Shown here in pieces: positions 7,009 through 14,816 of a DNA stretch of 29,776 nucleotides. The stretch is from Calidifonticultor sp964387355 (GTDB lineage: Bacteria > Actinomycetota > Humimicrobiia > Humimicrobiales > Humimicrobiaceae), in NCBI GenBank assembly GCA_964387355.1, contig CAYLWJ010000171.1, positions 1 through 29,776 of the forward strand, in the 5' to 3' direction. The notes under the pieces were generated by a model. The model saw only the letters and a program-made list of their open reading frames with translations. It was not told where the DNA came from and made no database searches. Made by a program: the position numbers and the translations under genes. Position 1 is the stretch's first letter, and every line of letters begins with the position of its first letter.

Positions 7009-8049
7009 ATGAAAAACAAAAATAAAGTTATAGTTTATTTGTCAGTTTTTATGTTGTTTTTAATTACTGTCAGCTCTTTTTTATTTGGTTGTTCTGCTAT
7101 CAGGTCTTCAACAGAGCAAGTTGCAGTAGAGACAACTGTCCCAGGACAAATGACTGAAAATATCGGACAAGAAGCTTCTTTTAATAGGGAACAAAAGGCT
7201 TCATTTGAGGGTGAAGCTGCAGTTGAGGCTCAAGCGTCTGCTGAAGCAGCCATTCAGGATTCTTCATCTTCTGGGGAACTCTACACTCAAGCTGGAAGCT
7301 CTGATAAAGCTGTTTCACAGGCAATGGCTGCTAAATTAATTAAAAATGGTAATATTCAGATTGAAGTTAAGGAAGGCCAATTTGAAGCAGTTTTTTTTAA
7401 CGTTGTATCATTAGCTCAGAAATACAATGGGTATGTAAGTAATTCTCAAAGTTATTCTGATTCTTCAGGAAAAATGACAAGTGGAACAGTTGTGTTAAGA
7501 GTAGAAAAGCAAAATTTTGATGCTGCTTTAAATGAAATAAAAACAATGGGTAAAGTTCTTAGTGTAAACATCAGTGTATCTGATGTAACACAAGAATATG
7601 TTGATAATGAAAGCAGGCTAAAAAATTTAGAAGCTCAACAGAAAAGACTTTTAGATTTAATGGAGCAGTCAAGAACTGTAAAAGACAGTATTGAAGTACA
7701 AAGAGAGCTTTCAAATATTGAGGGTCAGATTGAGGTAATAAAGGGAAGACAAAATTATCTTGATAATTTGGTAGCTTACTCTACAATTGAGGTTTTTATA
7801 ACTGAACCTAAACCAATAGCTGATACTTCAGAAGGTGGATTTTTAGGTGCTGTTAAAAGAGGTGCTAGAGGTGCCTTAACATTTTTAAGAGTTGCAACAA
7901 CTGTATTAATTGGAATAAGCCCACTTCTTGTTTTAGCAGGTATAATTTTAATAATAGTTTGGCAAAGCATTAGAGCAAGAAACAGAAGAAGAGCTAAAAT
8001 TGCTAGTAGCACTTTGACAAATCAGCAAAATCAGCAAAAAAATAAATAA
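7009..8049 (+). CDS. DUF4349 lipoprotein with C-terminal membrane anchor
   Basis: The 346-residue protein starts with a lipoprotein signal (lipobox ending FLFGC, Cys28), continues through an Ala/Glu/Ser-rich linker to about residue 105, and then holds a DUF4349 domain at about 108-268. Typical features are LIKNGNIQIEVKEGQFEAVF, the VVLRVEKQNFDAAL strand-helix, a coiled-coil pair of helices (about 198-250) and YSTIEVFITEP. A single membrane helix follows at about 296-319 with a basic tail. The function of DUF4349 is not established. GGGAG at 6998-7002 supports ATG 7009. It is separated from rsgI by 264 bp containing MITE copy 1, so it probably has its own promoter. Confidence 0.9.
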   Translation: MKNKNKVIVYLSVFMLFLITVSSFLFGCSAIRSSTEQVAVETTVPGQMTENIGQEASFNREQKASFEGEAAVEAQASAEAAIQDSSSSGELYTQAGSSDKAVSQAMAAKLIKNGNIQIEVKEGQFEAVFFNVVSLAQKYNGYVSNSQSYSDSSGKMTSGTVVLRVEKQNFDAALNEIKTMGKVLSVNISVSDVTQEYVDNESRLKNLEAQQKRLLDLMEQSRTVKDSIEVQRELSNIEGQIEVIKGRQNYLDNLVAYSTIEVFITEPKPIADTSEGGFLGAVKRGARGALTFLRVATTVLIGISPLLVLAGIILIIVWQSIRARNRRRAKIASSTLTNQQNQQKNK

Positions 8050-8107
8050 AGTTGATTAGTATTCTATTTTTTGATAGCAGTTAAGCAGTTAAAGTTAAGC
8101 TTAATAA

Positions 8108-8249
8108 ATATGGCTTTCTATTTCAAAAACACGCTAGCTTTTTTCCAGAGAGAAAAAGCTAGCTCTGTTTCAGGTTTTTGCTCTCCTCTTTACAGAGGAA
8201 CCATGCCCGCTTTAAGCCTTCAAAAGGTTTTTTCAATAGAAAGCCATAT
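8108..8249. other. 142-bp structured inverted-repeat element between convergent genes
   Basis: Perfect 15-bp arms, ATATGGCTTTCTATT at 8108-8122 and its complement at 8235-8249, are extended after two mismatches by AAAAAC (8125-8130) pairing with GTTTTT (8227-8232). Inside are an 11-bp hairpin (8133-8143 with 8153-8163, GCTAGCTTTTT type), a second hairpin CCTCT-TTAC-AGAGG (8185-8198) with GGTT/AACC flanks, and a small CCTT-CAA-AAGG stem (8217-8227). The interior is visibly richer in G+C than the flanks. It could be a non-autonomous mobile element, a structured RNA, or a two-way terminator for the genes that converge here. An open frame at 8071-8304 crosses it but is not protein-like. Confidence 0.65.
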
Positions 8250-8300
8250 CTTTTATTTTACTTTGTGTTACAAAATTGAGGATGCTTTTGTAAAGTGGAT

Positions 8301-9071
8301 TTAGTCTTGCTTATTAAAAAGGACAATCCCAACTGAGCTTAATACAACAATTACCCCTACTGTTACTAAGATATCGATATATAAGGGGTGCATTTGGGTA
8401 ATAGTTTTACCAAGAATTATAGTTCGAAGCATATCTACGCTATAGGATAATGGGTTAATTCTTGCAACAAAATTTAACCACTGAGGAGCATTTATTATTG
8501 GGAAAAGTGCACCTGATAAGAAAAACATTGGCATTAAAATAAAATTAGTTAATACCTGAAAAGCTTGCATTGATTTTAATCTTGCGGCTAAAGCAATACC
8601 AAAGGATGAAATTGCCATGGCTGCTAAAAAAGTTGCAGGGATAAGCTTAAAAAAAGATATTAAACTTAATTTAACTTTTATTACTGGGGCAAAAGCAAGG
8701 ATAATCAAACCTTGAATCATAGCAACTGTTGAACCACCCAGATTTTTCCCAATGACAATTGATGTTCGAGAAATAGGGGATACTAAAACTTCTTTTAAAA
8801 AACCAAACTCTCTATCCCAAACTATTGACATTGCATTAAAAAAAGCTGTAAATAAAACTGTCATTGAAATAATACCCGGGAACATAAATGTTAAAAACTC
8901 TTGTCCTCCGCCGCCACCGAAGAGTTTAAATGAGCTTGCAAGACCGCTGCCTAATACGAATAAAAATAAAGCTGGTTGTGCAATTGAACCAATTATTCTT
9001 GGCCTGTCTCTAAAAAACTTTTTTACATCTCTTAACCATATTGTATAAACACCTAAAAATTCTTTTCTCAT
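8301..9071 (-). CDS. ABC-2 type exporter permease (DrrB/NatB-like)
   Basis: The 256-residue membrane protein has six predicted helices at about 28-46, 60-84, 108-131, 142-164, 171-194 and 231-251. The ABC-2 family feature is the segment before the fifth helix and the LSGALFPI...PQWLNFVARINPLSYSVDMLR stretch around 185-216, typical of DrrB and daunorubicin or sodium exporters. GGAGAG lies about 8 nt upstream of the ATG at 9071. The ATPase gene ends only 12 bp before it, so the two proteins likely form one transporter at the cytoplasmic membrane. It is the last gene of the PadR-led operon. The substrate is unknown; toxic compounds, peptides or lipids are all possible. Confidence 0.9.
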   Translation of the reverse strand: MRKEFLGVYTIWLRDVKKFFRDRPRIIGSIAQPALFLFVLGSGLASSFKLFGGGGGQEFLTFMFPGIISMTVLFTAFFNAMSIVWDREFGFLKEVLVSPISRTSIVIGKNLGGSTVAMIQGLIILAFAPVIKVKLSLISFFKLIPATFLAAMAISSFGIALAARLKSMQAFQVLTNFILMPMFFLSGALFPIINAPQWLNFVARINPLSYSVDMLRTIILGKTITQMHPLYIDILVTVGVIVVLSSVGIVLFNKQD

Positions 9072-9083
9072 TTTTTTTCTCTC

Positions 9084-10136
9084 CTATCTACCCATTCTTG
9101 CCATAACACGCATTCTCATTAAATCTTTAGCACTTGCATTTTCTTCTCTTATTTCCTTTCCAGTTAAATTTAAAAATACATCATTTAAAGTAGATTTTCT
9201 TGCGCTAATTGACAAAATTTTAACTGGGCAGTGTCTAATAAAGCTTGGTATAAATTTTGCACTATCTTTTACTTCAAATCTTATTTCATTGTCTTTTTGA
9301 GTTTCTGAGGTTATTGAAAATTTATCTTTTAAATATTGTACTAATTTATTGTTATCTTCTGAGATTATTGAGATTATGTCTGTTCCTACAGTATTTTTAA
9401 GCGTATCTGGACTGTTAAGTGCTACTATTTTTCCTTCATCTATTATAGCAATTCTATCGCAAATCTCTGATTCTTCCATATAATGCGTGGTTAAGAAAAT
9501 TGTAATATCTTTTTCTTTTTTTAATTTAACAATGTATTCCCATATACGATTTCTTGTTTGAGGGTCAAGCCCAATTGTAGGCTCATCAAGAAATAGCACT
9601 TTAGGATAATGAATAAGTCCTCTTGCAATTTCAAGTCTTCTTTTCATTCCTCCAGAAAAATTCCTTACAAGATCTTTTTTTCTCTTTGATAGGTCAACCA
9701 TTTCAAGAACTTCATCTATACGTATTTTTATTTCCCTATAAGGAACATCATATAGTAGTGCATGAAAACTTAAGTTTTCCATTGCAGTTAATCTATCGTC
9801 AAGTGTTGGTTCCTGAAAAACTAAGCCTATATTATTTCTTATCTTATATTTGTCTTTTAAAACATCATAATTGTTTAGTTTCACAATACCTGAAGTTAAA
9901 GGAAGCAAGGTGCATATTATATTAATTGTTGTGGTCTTTCCAGCTCCATTTGGACCTAAAAAACCAAATATTTCATTTTTATAAACATCAAATGAGATAT
10001 CATTAACAGCTTTTACATCTTTAAATTTCTTCACTAAATTTCTAACTTCAATAATTGCTTCTTGACTCTTTAGACTTTGCTTGCTTAGACTTGCACTAGT
10101 TTCACTAATTAATACTTCTTTATTAAATTCTTTCAT
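9084..10136 (-). CDS. ABC transporter ATP-binding protein (DrrA/NatA-like)
   Basis: The ATPase partner of the permease that follows. It has Walker A GPNGAGKTT at 61-69, Q-loop Gln108, signature SGGMKRR at 161-167, Walker B VLFLDEPT at 180-187 with the catalytic Glu, and switch His218. After the nucleotide-binding domain there are about 100 further residues of the DUF4162 type common in DrrA-like ATPases. Residues 1-26 form an extra Ser/Lys/Glu-rich leader before the usual start EVRNLVKKF; no strong Shine-Dalgarno marks ATG 10136, so a shorter product is possible but no other Met is placed suitably. The MacB-like permease gene ends 101 bp upstream, which is a wider gap than elsewhere in the operon. 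Confidence 0.93.
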   Translation of the reverse strand: MKEFNKEVLISETSASLSKQSLKSQEAIIEVRNLVKKFKDVKAVNDISFDVYKNEIFGFLGPNGAGKTTTINIICTLLPLTSGIVKLNNYDVLKDKYKIRNNIGLVFQEPTLDDRLTAMENLSFHALLYDVPYREIKIRIDEVLEMVDLSKRKKDLVRNFSGGMKRRLEIARGLIHYPKVLFLDEPTIGLDPQTRNRIWEYIVKLKKEKDITIFLTTHYMEESEICDRIAIIDEGKIVALNSPDTLKNTVGTDIISIISEDNNKLVQYLKDKFSITSETQKDNEIRFEVKDSAKFIPSFIRHCPVKILSISARKSTLNDVFLNLTGKEIREENASAKDLMRMRVMARMGR

Positions 10137-10237
10137 ATTTTTCCATTCATAAAATAATATTTTAGTGGGCTTTTAATTTTTATAATTCCTATTTTATTTT
10201 ATTGTTTATTTTTATTTGTTATTTATTTTATTAATAA

Positions 10238-11473
10238 TTATTCATAACGCAATGCTTCAATTGGATTTAGCCTTGCAGCTCGCATTGCAGGATAAATTCC
10301 AAAAAATAACCCTACTATTGTAGAAAAAGTTAATGCTAGAATTATAGGAAAAGTAGAAATTGTGGTACTTAAAATTGTAAATTTATTTAAAATTATTGAA
10401 ACAATTACTGCAAATACTATCCCTAAAATTCCGCCAGTTATACTTAATGCTACACTTTCAATTAAAAACTGAAATAATATATCTTTATTTTTAGCCCCAA
10501 CAGCTTTTCTAATACCAATTTCTCTTGTTCTTTCTGTAACTGAAACCAGCATAATGTTCATTATACCTATTCCACCGACAAGAAGGGCAATTCCAGCTAT
10601 ACTTGAAATTGTAATTGTAAAAATACTAGTTATTGTACCGAGTATACTTACTAATTGAGTCTGATTTTGAACAGTAAAATCGTTGCTTTGATCAGGTCTA
10701 AGATTGTGGGACCTTCTTAATATTCTTTTTATTTCTTCTGTTGCTTGATCAATATTTTTTTCTGACTTAGCCTGTGCAATAATTAAGTTCACATAATCAA
10801 CACCATAAAGCTTTTGCTGAGCTGTAGTAATAGGTATTGAAATTGCATTATCTTGGTCATTTCCAAATTGGTCTGTTCCTTTTGGTTTTATTGTGCCAAT
10901 AACTGTGAAATTTTTTCCATCAACCTTTATTACTTTTCCTAAAGGGTCAATTTTGCCAAATAAATTTTTTATTACAGTTTCTCCTATAACTGCTACATTT
11001 GCAGAGTTTTTAACGTCACTTTGTGAATAAAACCTGCCTCTATCAATTTCAAAATTATAAATTTTTTCAGCTTTTTCACTAGAGGCATAAACAGTAACTC
11101 TAGTACTGTTATTTAAGTAAGAAACCACTGAAGAATTAAGAATAGCAGGGATAGCTCCAGTTATAAGTTTTGATTCTTTTTCAATTTTTTCTACATCCTT
11201 AATTTTTAAAGCTTCTCTATCCTTATCTTCTCCAAGCATTCTTTCAAAACCTTGCTGCTGTTCTTCTCTATTGCCAGGCATTATAATTATTAAATTAGAC
11301 CCAATGTCTTGAACACTGCTTATAACAGATTCTTGAGCGCCATAGCCAATTGACATCATTGCAACGACGGCGCCAACGCCAATAATTATTCCAAGCATCG
11401 TTAAAAATGCTCTTAGTTTATTTGCGCCTAAAGATTGAAAAGCTATTTTTATACTTTCTTTAAATCTAAACAT
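10238..11473 (-). CDS. MacB-like ABC permease (FtsX/MacB_PCD family)
   Basis: The 411-residue protein has the four-helix MacB/FtsX plan: one N-terminal helix at about 22-44 (RAFLTMLGIIIGVGAVVAMM), a large extracytoplasmic MacB_PCD domain (about 50-280), and three C-terminal helices beginning with IAGIALLVGGIGIMNIMLVSV. The TERTREIGIRKAVGAK motif on the cytoplasmic coupling loop and the terminal AARLNPIEALRYE are family hallmarks. It lacks its own ATPase domain, unlike proteobacterial MacB, so it works with the separate ATPase encoded just upstream. Such mechanotransmission exporters handle peptides, antibiotics, siderophores or lipoproteins; the substrate here cannot be told. Confidence 0.93.
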   Translation of the reverse strand: MFRFKESIKIAFQSLGANKLRAFLTMLGIIIGVGAVVAMMSIGYGAQESVISSVQDIGSNLIIIMPGNREEQQQGFERMLGEDKDREALKIKDVEKIEKESKLITGAIPAILNSSVVSYLNNSTRVTVYASSEKAEKIYNFEIDRGRFYSQSDVKNSANVAVIGETVIKNLFGKIDPLGKVIKVDGKNFTVIGTIKPKGTDQFGNDQDNAISIPITTAQQKLYGVDYVNLIIAQAKSEKNIDQATEEIKRILRRSHNLRPDQSNDFTVQNQTQLVSILGTITSIFTITISSIAGIALLVGGIGIMNIMLVSVTERTREIGIRKAVGAKNKDILFQFLIESVALSITGGILGIVFAVIVSIILNKFTILSTTISTFPIILALTFSTIVGLFFGIYPAMRAARLNPIEALRYE

Positions 11474-11572
11474 CTTCTAAACATTTTCGTTATTTAACAT
11501 TCAATTTATTCTAATTTATTCTTTAATTTTAATATCAAATTTTATTACACTATTATTACAAATAGCTGCTTC

Positions 11573-12385
11573 TTATAAGCTGTTTATTTTATCTTCGAGT
11601 TTTGGCATAGTTTTTAAAATCTCTTCAGCATCAAGTGGTTTTTCAATTTTTTCTTCTTTAAAAATTAAGCCATCCCTTAAGTAAATAATTCTTTTTGCAT
11701 GCTTTGCAATATCCAGCTCATGTGTGACAAGAAGTATGGTTTTTCCCATTCTGTTTAATTTTTGAAAAATTGCCATAATTTCTTCCCCAGTTACGGAATC
11801 AAGATTTCCAGTGGGCTCGTCAGCTAAAATAATTGAGGGGTCATTTACTAATGCTCTCGCAATTGCTACTCTTTGTCTTTGACCACCAGATAGTTCGCTT
11901 GGTTTATGTCTTTCCCATCCTGCAAGTCCAACTGCTCTTATTGCACCATATATTTTTTCTTTTCTGTTTTTTAATGTGTTTCCTTTTGAATAAATTAAAG
12001 GAAGTTCCACGTTTTGAACTGTGTTAGACCTTGCCAAAAGATTAAATGTCTGAAAAACAAAACCAATTTTTTTGTTTCTTATTTCTGCAAGCTGATTGTC
12101 ATTTAACTTAGAGACATCGATATTTTCTAAAAAATAAGTTCCTTTATCAGGAGTGTCAAGACACCCTAAAATATTCATTAGTGTTGATTTACCACTGCCT
12201 GAAGGGCCCATTATTGCAATAAATTCACCTTCAGATACTTTTAAATTAACGCCCCTTAATGCAACAACTTCTACTTTTCCAAGTTTATAAACTTTGTAAA
12301 TGTTTGAAATATTTATAGTATATTGTGCGTTATTGTATTGTGTATTATTTATTTTATTATTTATTATATTAGTAACATCCATCAT
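11573..12385 (-). CDS. MacB/LolD-type ABC ATP-binding protein
   Basis: The cytoplasmic ATPase of the MacAB-like system. Motifs: Walker A GPSGSGKST at 60-68, Q-loop Gln112, signature LSGGQRQR at 165-172, Walker B IILADEPT at 185-192 and switch His222. The LARSNTVQNVELPLIY segment after the Q-loop is typical of the LolD/MacB/FtsE group rather than the DrrA group. The first 25 residues are Asn/Thr/Ile-rich and are encoded by very AT-rich DNA with short repeats; two adjacent ATG codons (12385 and 12382) begin the frame and neither has a Shine-Dalgarno. The permease gene begins 99 bp downstream. The upstream gap to the adaptor gene (197 bp) is low-complexity DNA. Confidence 0.93.
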   Translation of the reverse strand: MMDVTNIINNKINNTQYNNAQYTINISNIYKVYKLGKVEVVALRGVNLKVSEGEFIAIMGPSGSGKSTLMNILGCLDTPDKGTYFLENIDVSKLNDNQLAEIRNKKIGFVFQTFNLLARSNTVQNVELPLIYSKGNTLKNRKEKIYGAIRAVGLAGWERHKPSELSGGQRQRVAIARALVNDPSIILADEPTGNLDSVTGEEIMAIFQKLNRMGKTILLVTHELDIAKHAKRIIYLRDGLIFKEEKIEKPLDAEEILKTMPKLEDKINSL

Positions 12386-12515
12386 AATGGCTAAAAATTT
12401 ATTTTGTTTTTATTATTTTTTTATTTATTTTTTTATTCATTATTTTATTTATTTTATCATCTATTGCTTTTTTGCCTTGTTATTATTGCCTTTTTATTTA
12501 TTGTGTTTTAATTAG

Positions 12516-12546
12516 ATAAAACTTAACTTTATATAAAACTTAACTT
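12516..12546. repeat. Short tandem duplication (14-bp unit, 17-bp period)
   Basis: ATAAAACTTAACTT occurs at 12516-12529 and again at 12533-12546 in the 197-bp gap between the adaptor and ATPase genes. The rest of that gap, 12386-12515, is T-rich low-complexity sequence on the plus strand. Confidence 0.8.
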
Positions 12547-12562
12547 GTTAAAACATATCTTT

Positions 12563-12590
12563 ATAAATTTAGCTTGATAAATTTAGCTTG
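12563..12590. repeat. Perfect 14-bp tandem duplication overlapping the end of the adaptor gene
   Basis: ATAAATTTAGCTTG is repeated twice without change (12563-12576 and 12577-12590). The second unit contains the stop codon of the adaptor gene (12583-12585 on the minus strand), so the event touched the 3' end of the coding region. Confidence 0.85.
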
Positions 12591-13956
12591 ATAAAACTAT
12601 AATATCGCCTTCTGAAAGGCCTGATTTTATTTCAGTATAATCATAATCAGAAGACCCTGTTTCGACCTGAGTTTTTATAATTTCCTTATTTTCTTTTAAT
12701 ACATCAACATATTTTTTACCATTCTCTTCATATACTGCCTGAATAGGAACATATAAAACATTTTCTATTTTCGATACAGTAATTGTAATATTTGCTGAAA
12801 AGCCATATTTTAAATATTGTTGTGATTGTTTATCAGGTGTAATTGTAATTTCAAAAGTAATTATACCTGCTGTGTTTTTTGAAATTGTAGAAATATTTGT
12901 AATTTTGCCGTAAAAAGTTTGACCTGGATAGGCATCTAAAGTAAATTCAACTTCTTGGCCATTTTTAACTTTTGAAATATCAGTTTCATTAATGTCTGAT
13001 TTAATTACAAAATCATTGCTAATTATTGATATTGCAGGCACACCAGGAGAAGCAGTTTCACCCTCAGAGAAATTAGCCTCTTTTACTATTCCATCAAATG
13101 GGGCAATTACTGAAAAGTTATCAAATTCAAGCTTTGCCAGCTCAAGGTTTATTTTAGATAGTTCCAGTTGAATTTGAGCCTGCTTTACACTTTTTTCCAT
13201 TAACTTTATTTGTGTTTGAGCTTTTTCTAAGCTGTTTATATTATTCCAATAAGTGATAGATTGATTAGATAGAGCCTGTTCATAAGCACTTTCTGCTTGA
13301 ACAGATTGAGATTTAGCTGCTTTTTGTGCTTGTTCATAAGAAGCTTGGGCTGAATCAACACTTGTTTCAGCTTGTGCAATTGTTAAATCAGTTGCAAAAC
13401 TTGAGTTTTTTACTTTTTCAAGGTAATAATTTGCATTATCAATTGCAACGCTTGCTGCTTTTATATTTGCCATTCCAAGAGAATTTGCACTGTCAAGGGC
13501 TTCAAATGCATTTTGGGTATTTTGTTCGGCTGATTTATTACTAGACTCTGCAAGCTGAATAGCTACATGATTAGCATCAAGTGCACTTTGATAATTAATT
13601 TTTGCAATATTAATTGATTCTTCTGCAAGTATTAGATTTTGTTCTGCTTGTTCAATATATAGTTTAGCTTTTGTATCATCGATTCTAATTAATACTTGAC
13701 CTTTTTTAAAAGTATCACCTTTTTTTAAAGATTTTAATACTTTTGCAGACTGTAAAAGTGAATAACTTCTTTTATCCCTTGCGTCTACTGTGCCGGTTGC
13801 TGTTATCTGGGTAATTATATCCCCTTTAGTAACTGTAAATGTGTTAAGTTTAACTTCTTCTTTTTTACAACCTGTGGAAAGTATTGTTAGTACTAAAGCA
13901 ATTATAAAAGTTGTTAAGAATAAAGTTATTAATATTTTTTTACTATTCTTTTTCAT
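12583..13956 (-). CDS. MacA/HlyD-family adaptor lipoprotein
   Basis: A membrane-fusion-type adaptor for the MacB-like transporter. From ATG 13956 it has a lipoprotein signal with lipobox LSTGC (Cys30), a first barrel/lipoyl half (VTKGDIITQITATGTVDARD), a very long helical hairpin rich in Ala, Gln and Ser (about 85-275), the second lipoyl half (FSVIAPFDGIVKEANFSEGE), then a beta-barrel region (VKNGQEVEFTLDAYPGQTFYGKI) and a C-terminal membrane-proximal domain. Lipid anchoring instead of a membrane helix is seen in some adaptors. An in-frame GTG at 13965 overlaps the PadR stop as GTGA and is an alternative start; I prefer the ATG because it gives a standard signal peptide. PadR ends 5 bp upstream, so the genes are co-transcribed. 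No TolC-like gene is nearby. Confidence 0.9.
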   Translation of the reverse strand: MKKNSKKILITLFLTTFIIALVLTILSTGCKKEEVKLNTFTVTKGDIITQITATGTVDARDKRSYSLLQSAKVLKSLKKGDTFKKGQVLIRIDDTKAKLYIEQAEQNLILAEESINIAKINYQSALDANHVAIQLAESSNKSAEQNTQNAFEALDSANSLGMANIKAASVAIDNANYYLEKVKNSSFATDLTIAQAETSVDSAQASYEQAQKAAKSQSVQAESAYEQALSNQSITYWNNINSLEKAQTQIKLMEKSVKQAQIQLELSKINLELAKLEFDNFSVIAPFDGIVKEANFSEGETASPGVPAISIISNDFVIKSDINETDISKVKNGQEVEFTLDAYPGQTFYGKITNISTISKNTAGIITFEITITPDKQSQQYLKYGFSANITITVSKIENVLYVPIQAVYEENGKKYVDVLKENKEIIKTQVETGSSDYDYTEIKSGLSEGDIIVLSS

Positions 13957-13961
13957 TTTTA

Positions 13962-14516
13962 TCACTTTTCTTTATATTTAGTTTTGTATAATTCATTAAA
14001 AATTTTTTGAAAAATCTCTATAGCTTCTTCTAAATGATGTTTAAGAACTTTACATAAAATTTCATATTCTTGTTTACCTTTTTTTGTAATTGTATATACT
14101 CTTCGAGGTCTATCTTTATTTAAATCCCACTTTCCCTCTACAAATTTTTTCATTTCAAGTTCTTTCAATAGTGGATAAATTGTACCAGGAGTCGGACTCC
14201 ATGTTTTTTCTGTTCTTTTTTCTATTTCAGCCATGATTTCATTTCCAAACATTTCATGTTCATTTAATATGTGCAATGTGTATAGAGGCAGCAGCCCACT
14301 TCTTGTTAGCAGCATGTTTACAAAAGGATTTACTTCTGAACTTTCAACCCAAGGTAAAAAGCTGCGTTTTCCAAAAATCCAATGACTTTTAAGATTGTTA
14401 AATATATTTTCTGCCATGTTATCTGGATCTTTTATACCTTCACTTATTTTATTTTTTATAAATTCTTTTATTTCACTCTCAAGGTTTTTATTTTTATCAA
14501 AATTTTTATTACTCAT
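13962..14516 (-). CDS. PadR family transcriptional regulator (exporter operon)
   Basis: A winged-helix regulator of 184 residues. The PadR domain lies at about 72-152: LPLYTLHILNEHEMFGNEIM, then TPGTIYPLLKELEMKKFVEG as recognition helix, and RPRRVYTITKKGKQEY as wing. Residues 1-70 are an extra N-terminal region containing a Trp-rich stretch (SHWIFGKRSFLPWVESSE), which is not part of the usual short PadR plan and may bind an effector or a partner. It is the first gene of the minus-strand operon with both exporters, so it most likely represses them and itself until a substrate is present. A good promoter and a dyad lie directly upstream. The start has no clear Shine-Dalgarno. Confidence 0.92.
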   Translation of the reverse strand: MSNKNFDKNKNLESEIKEFIKNKISEGIKDPDNMAENIFNNLKSHWIFGKRSFLPWVESSEVNPFVNMLLTRSGLLPLYTLHILNEHEMFGNEIMAEIEKRTEKTWSPTPGTIYPLLKELEMKKFVEGKWDLNKDRPRRVYTITKKGKQEYEILCKVLKHHLEEAIEIFQKIFNELYKTKYKEK

Positions 14517-14553
14517 AGCTATTATTTTTTTTGATAATTATTGAATTCGATAT

Positions 14554-14582
14554 ATACTAAATTTAAAATATTATAGTGTCAA
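14554..14582 (-). promoter_or_regulatory. Promoter of the PadR-exporter operon
   Basis: On the minus strand a perfect -35 TTGACA (14577-14582) is followed after 17 bp by TAGTAT (14554-14559). It leaves a leader of about 30 nt before the padR ATG. Confidence 0.65.
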
Positions 14583-14596
14583 GTATTTAATTATTA

Positions 14597-14618
14597 AAAT
14601 GTGAAAGATTTTACATTT
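14597..14618. promoter_or_regulatory. Candidate PadR operator dyad
   Basis: AAATGT at 14597-14602 and ACATTT at 14613-14618 are the ends of a 22-bp dyad in which 9 of 11 positions pair. The ATGT/ACAT ends resemble the half-sites described for PadR-family operators. It lies 15 bp upstream of the -35 hexamer, which is less usual for a simple repressor site. Confidence 0.4.
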
Positions 14619-14748
14619 TTTTTACTTTTTTATTTACTTTTCTCATTTTTATTTATAATCTATTTAATCTATTTTTTTATATTTGTTTTTTTATATAATG
14701 CATTTTTGAAAATTACAGAAAAATTTAGACTTTATCTTTTTGTTGTTG

Positions 14749-14757
14749 TGATATAAT
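14749..14757 (+). promoter_or_regulatory. Extended -10 promoter upstream of enolase
   Basis: TGATATAAT forms an extended -10 (TGn plus perfect TATAAT at 14752-14757). No good -35 is seen at 17 bp, as is common for extended -10 promoters. The leader would be about 53 nt, and AAGGAG at 14806-14811 precedes the ATG. The rest of the 300-bp gap 14517-14816 is AT-rich, apart from the divergent padR promoter and dyad listed separately. Confidence 0.6.
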
Positions 14758-14816
14758 AGCTTTAAACAAAATTATAAATTAAAAATAAATTGAAAAATCT
14801 TTAATAAGGAGTAGAG

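Noticed and set aside
8071..8304. A 77-codon open frame downstream of the DUF4349 gene
   Set aside because: It runs through the palindromic structured element, has no Shine-Dalgarno, and the translated product has no family-like pattern.
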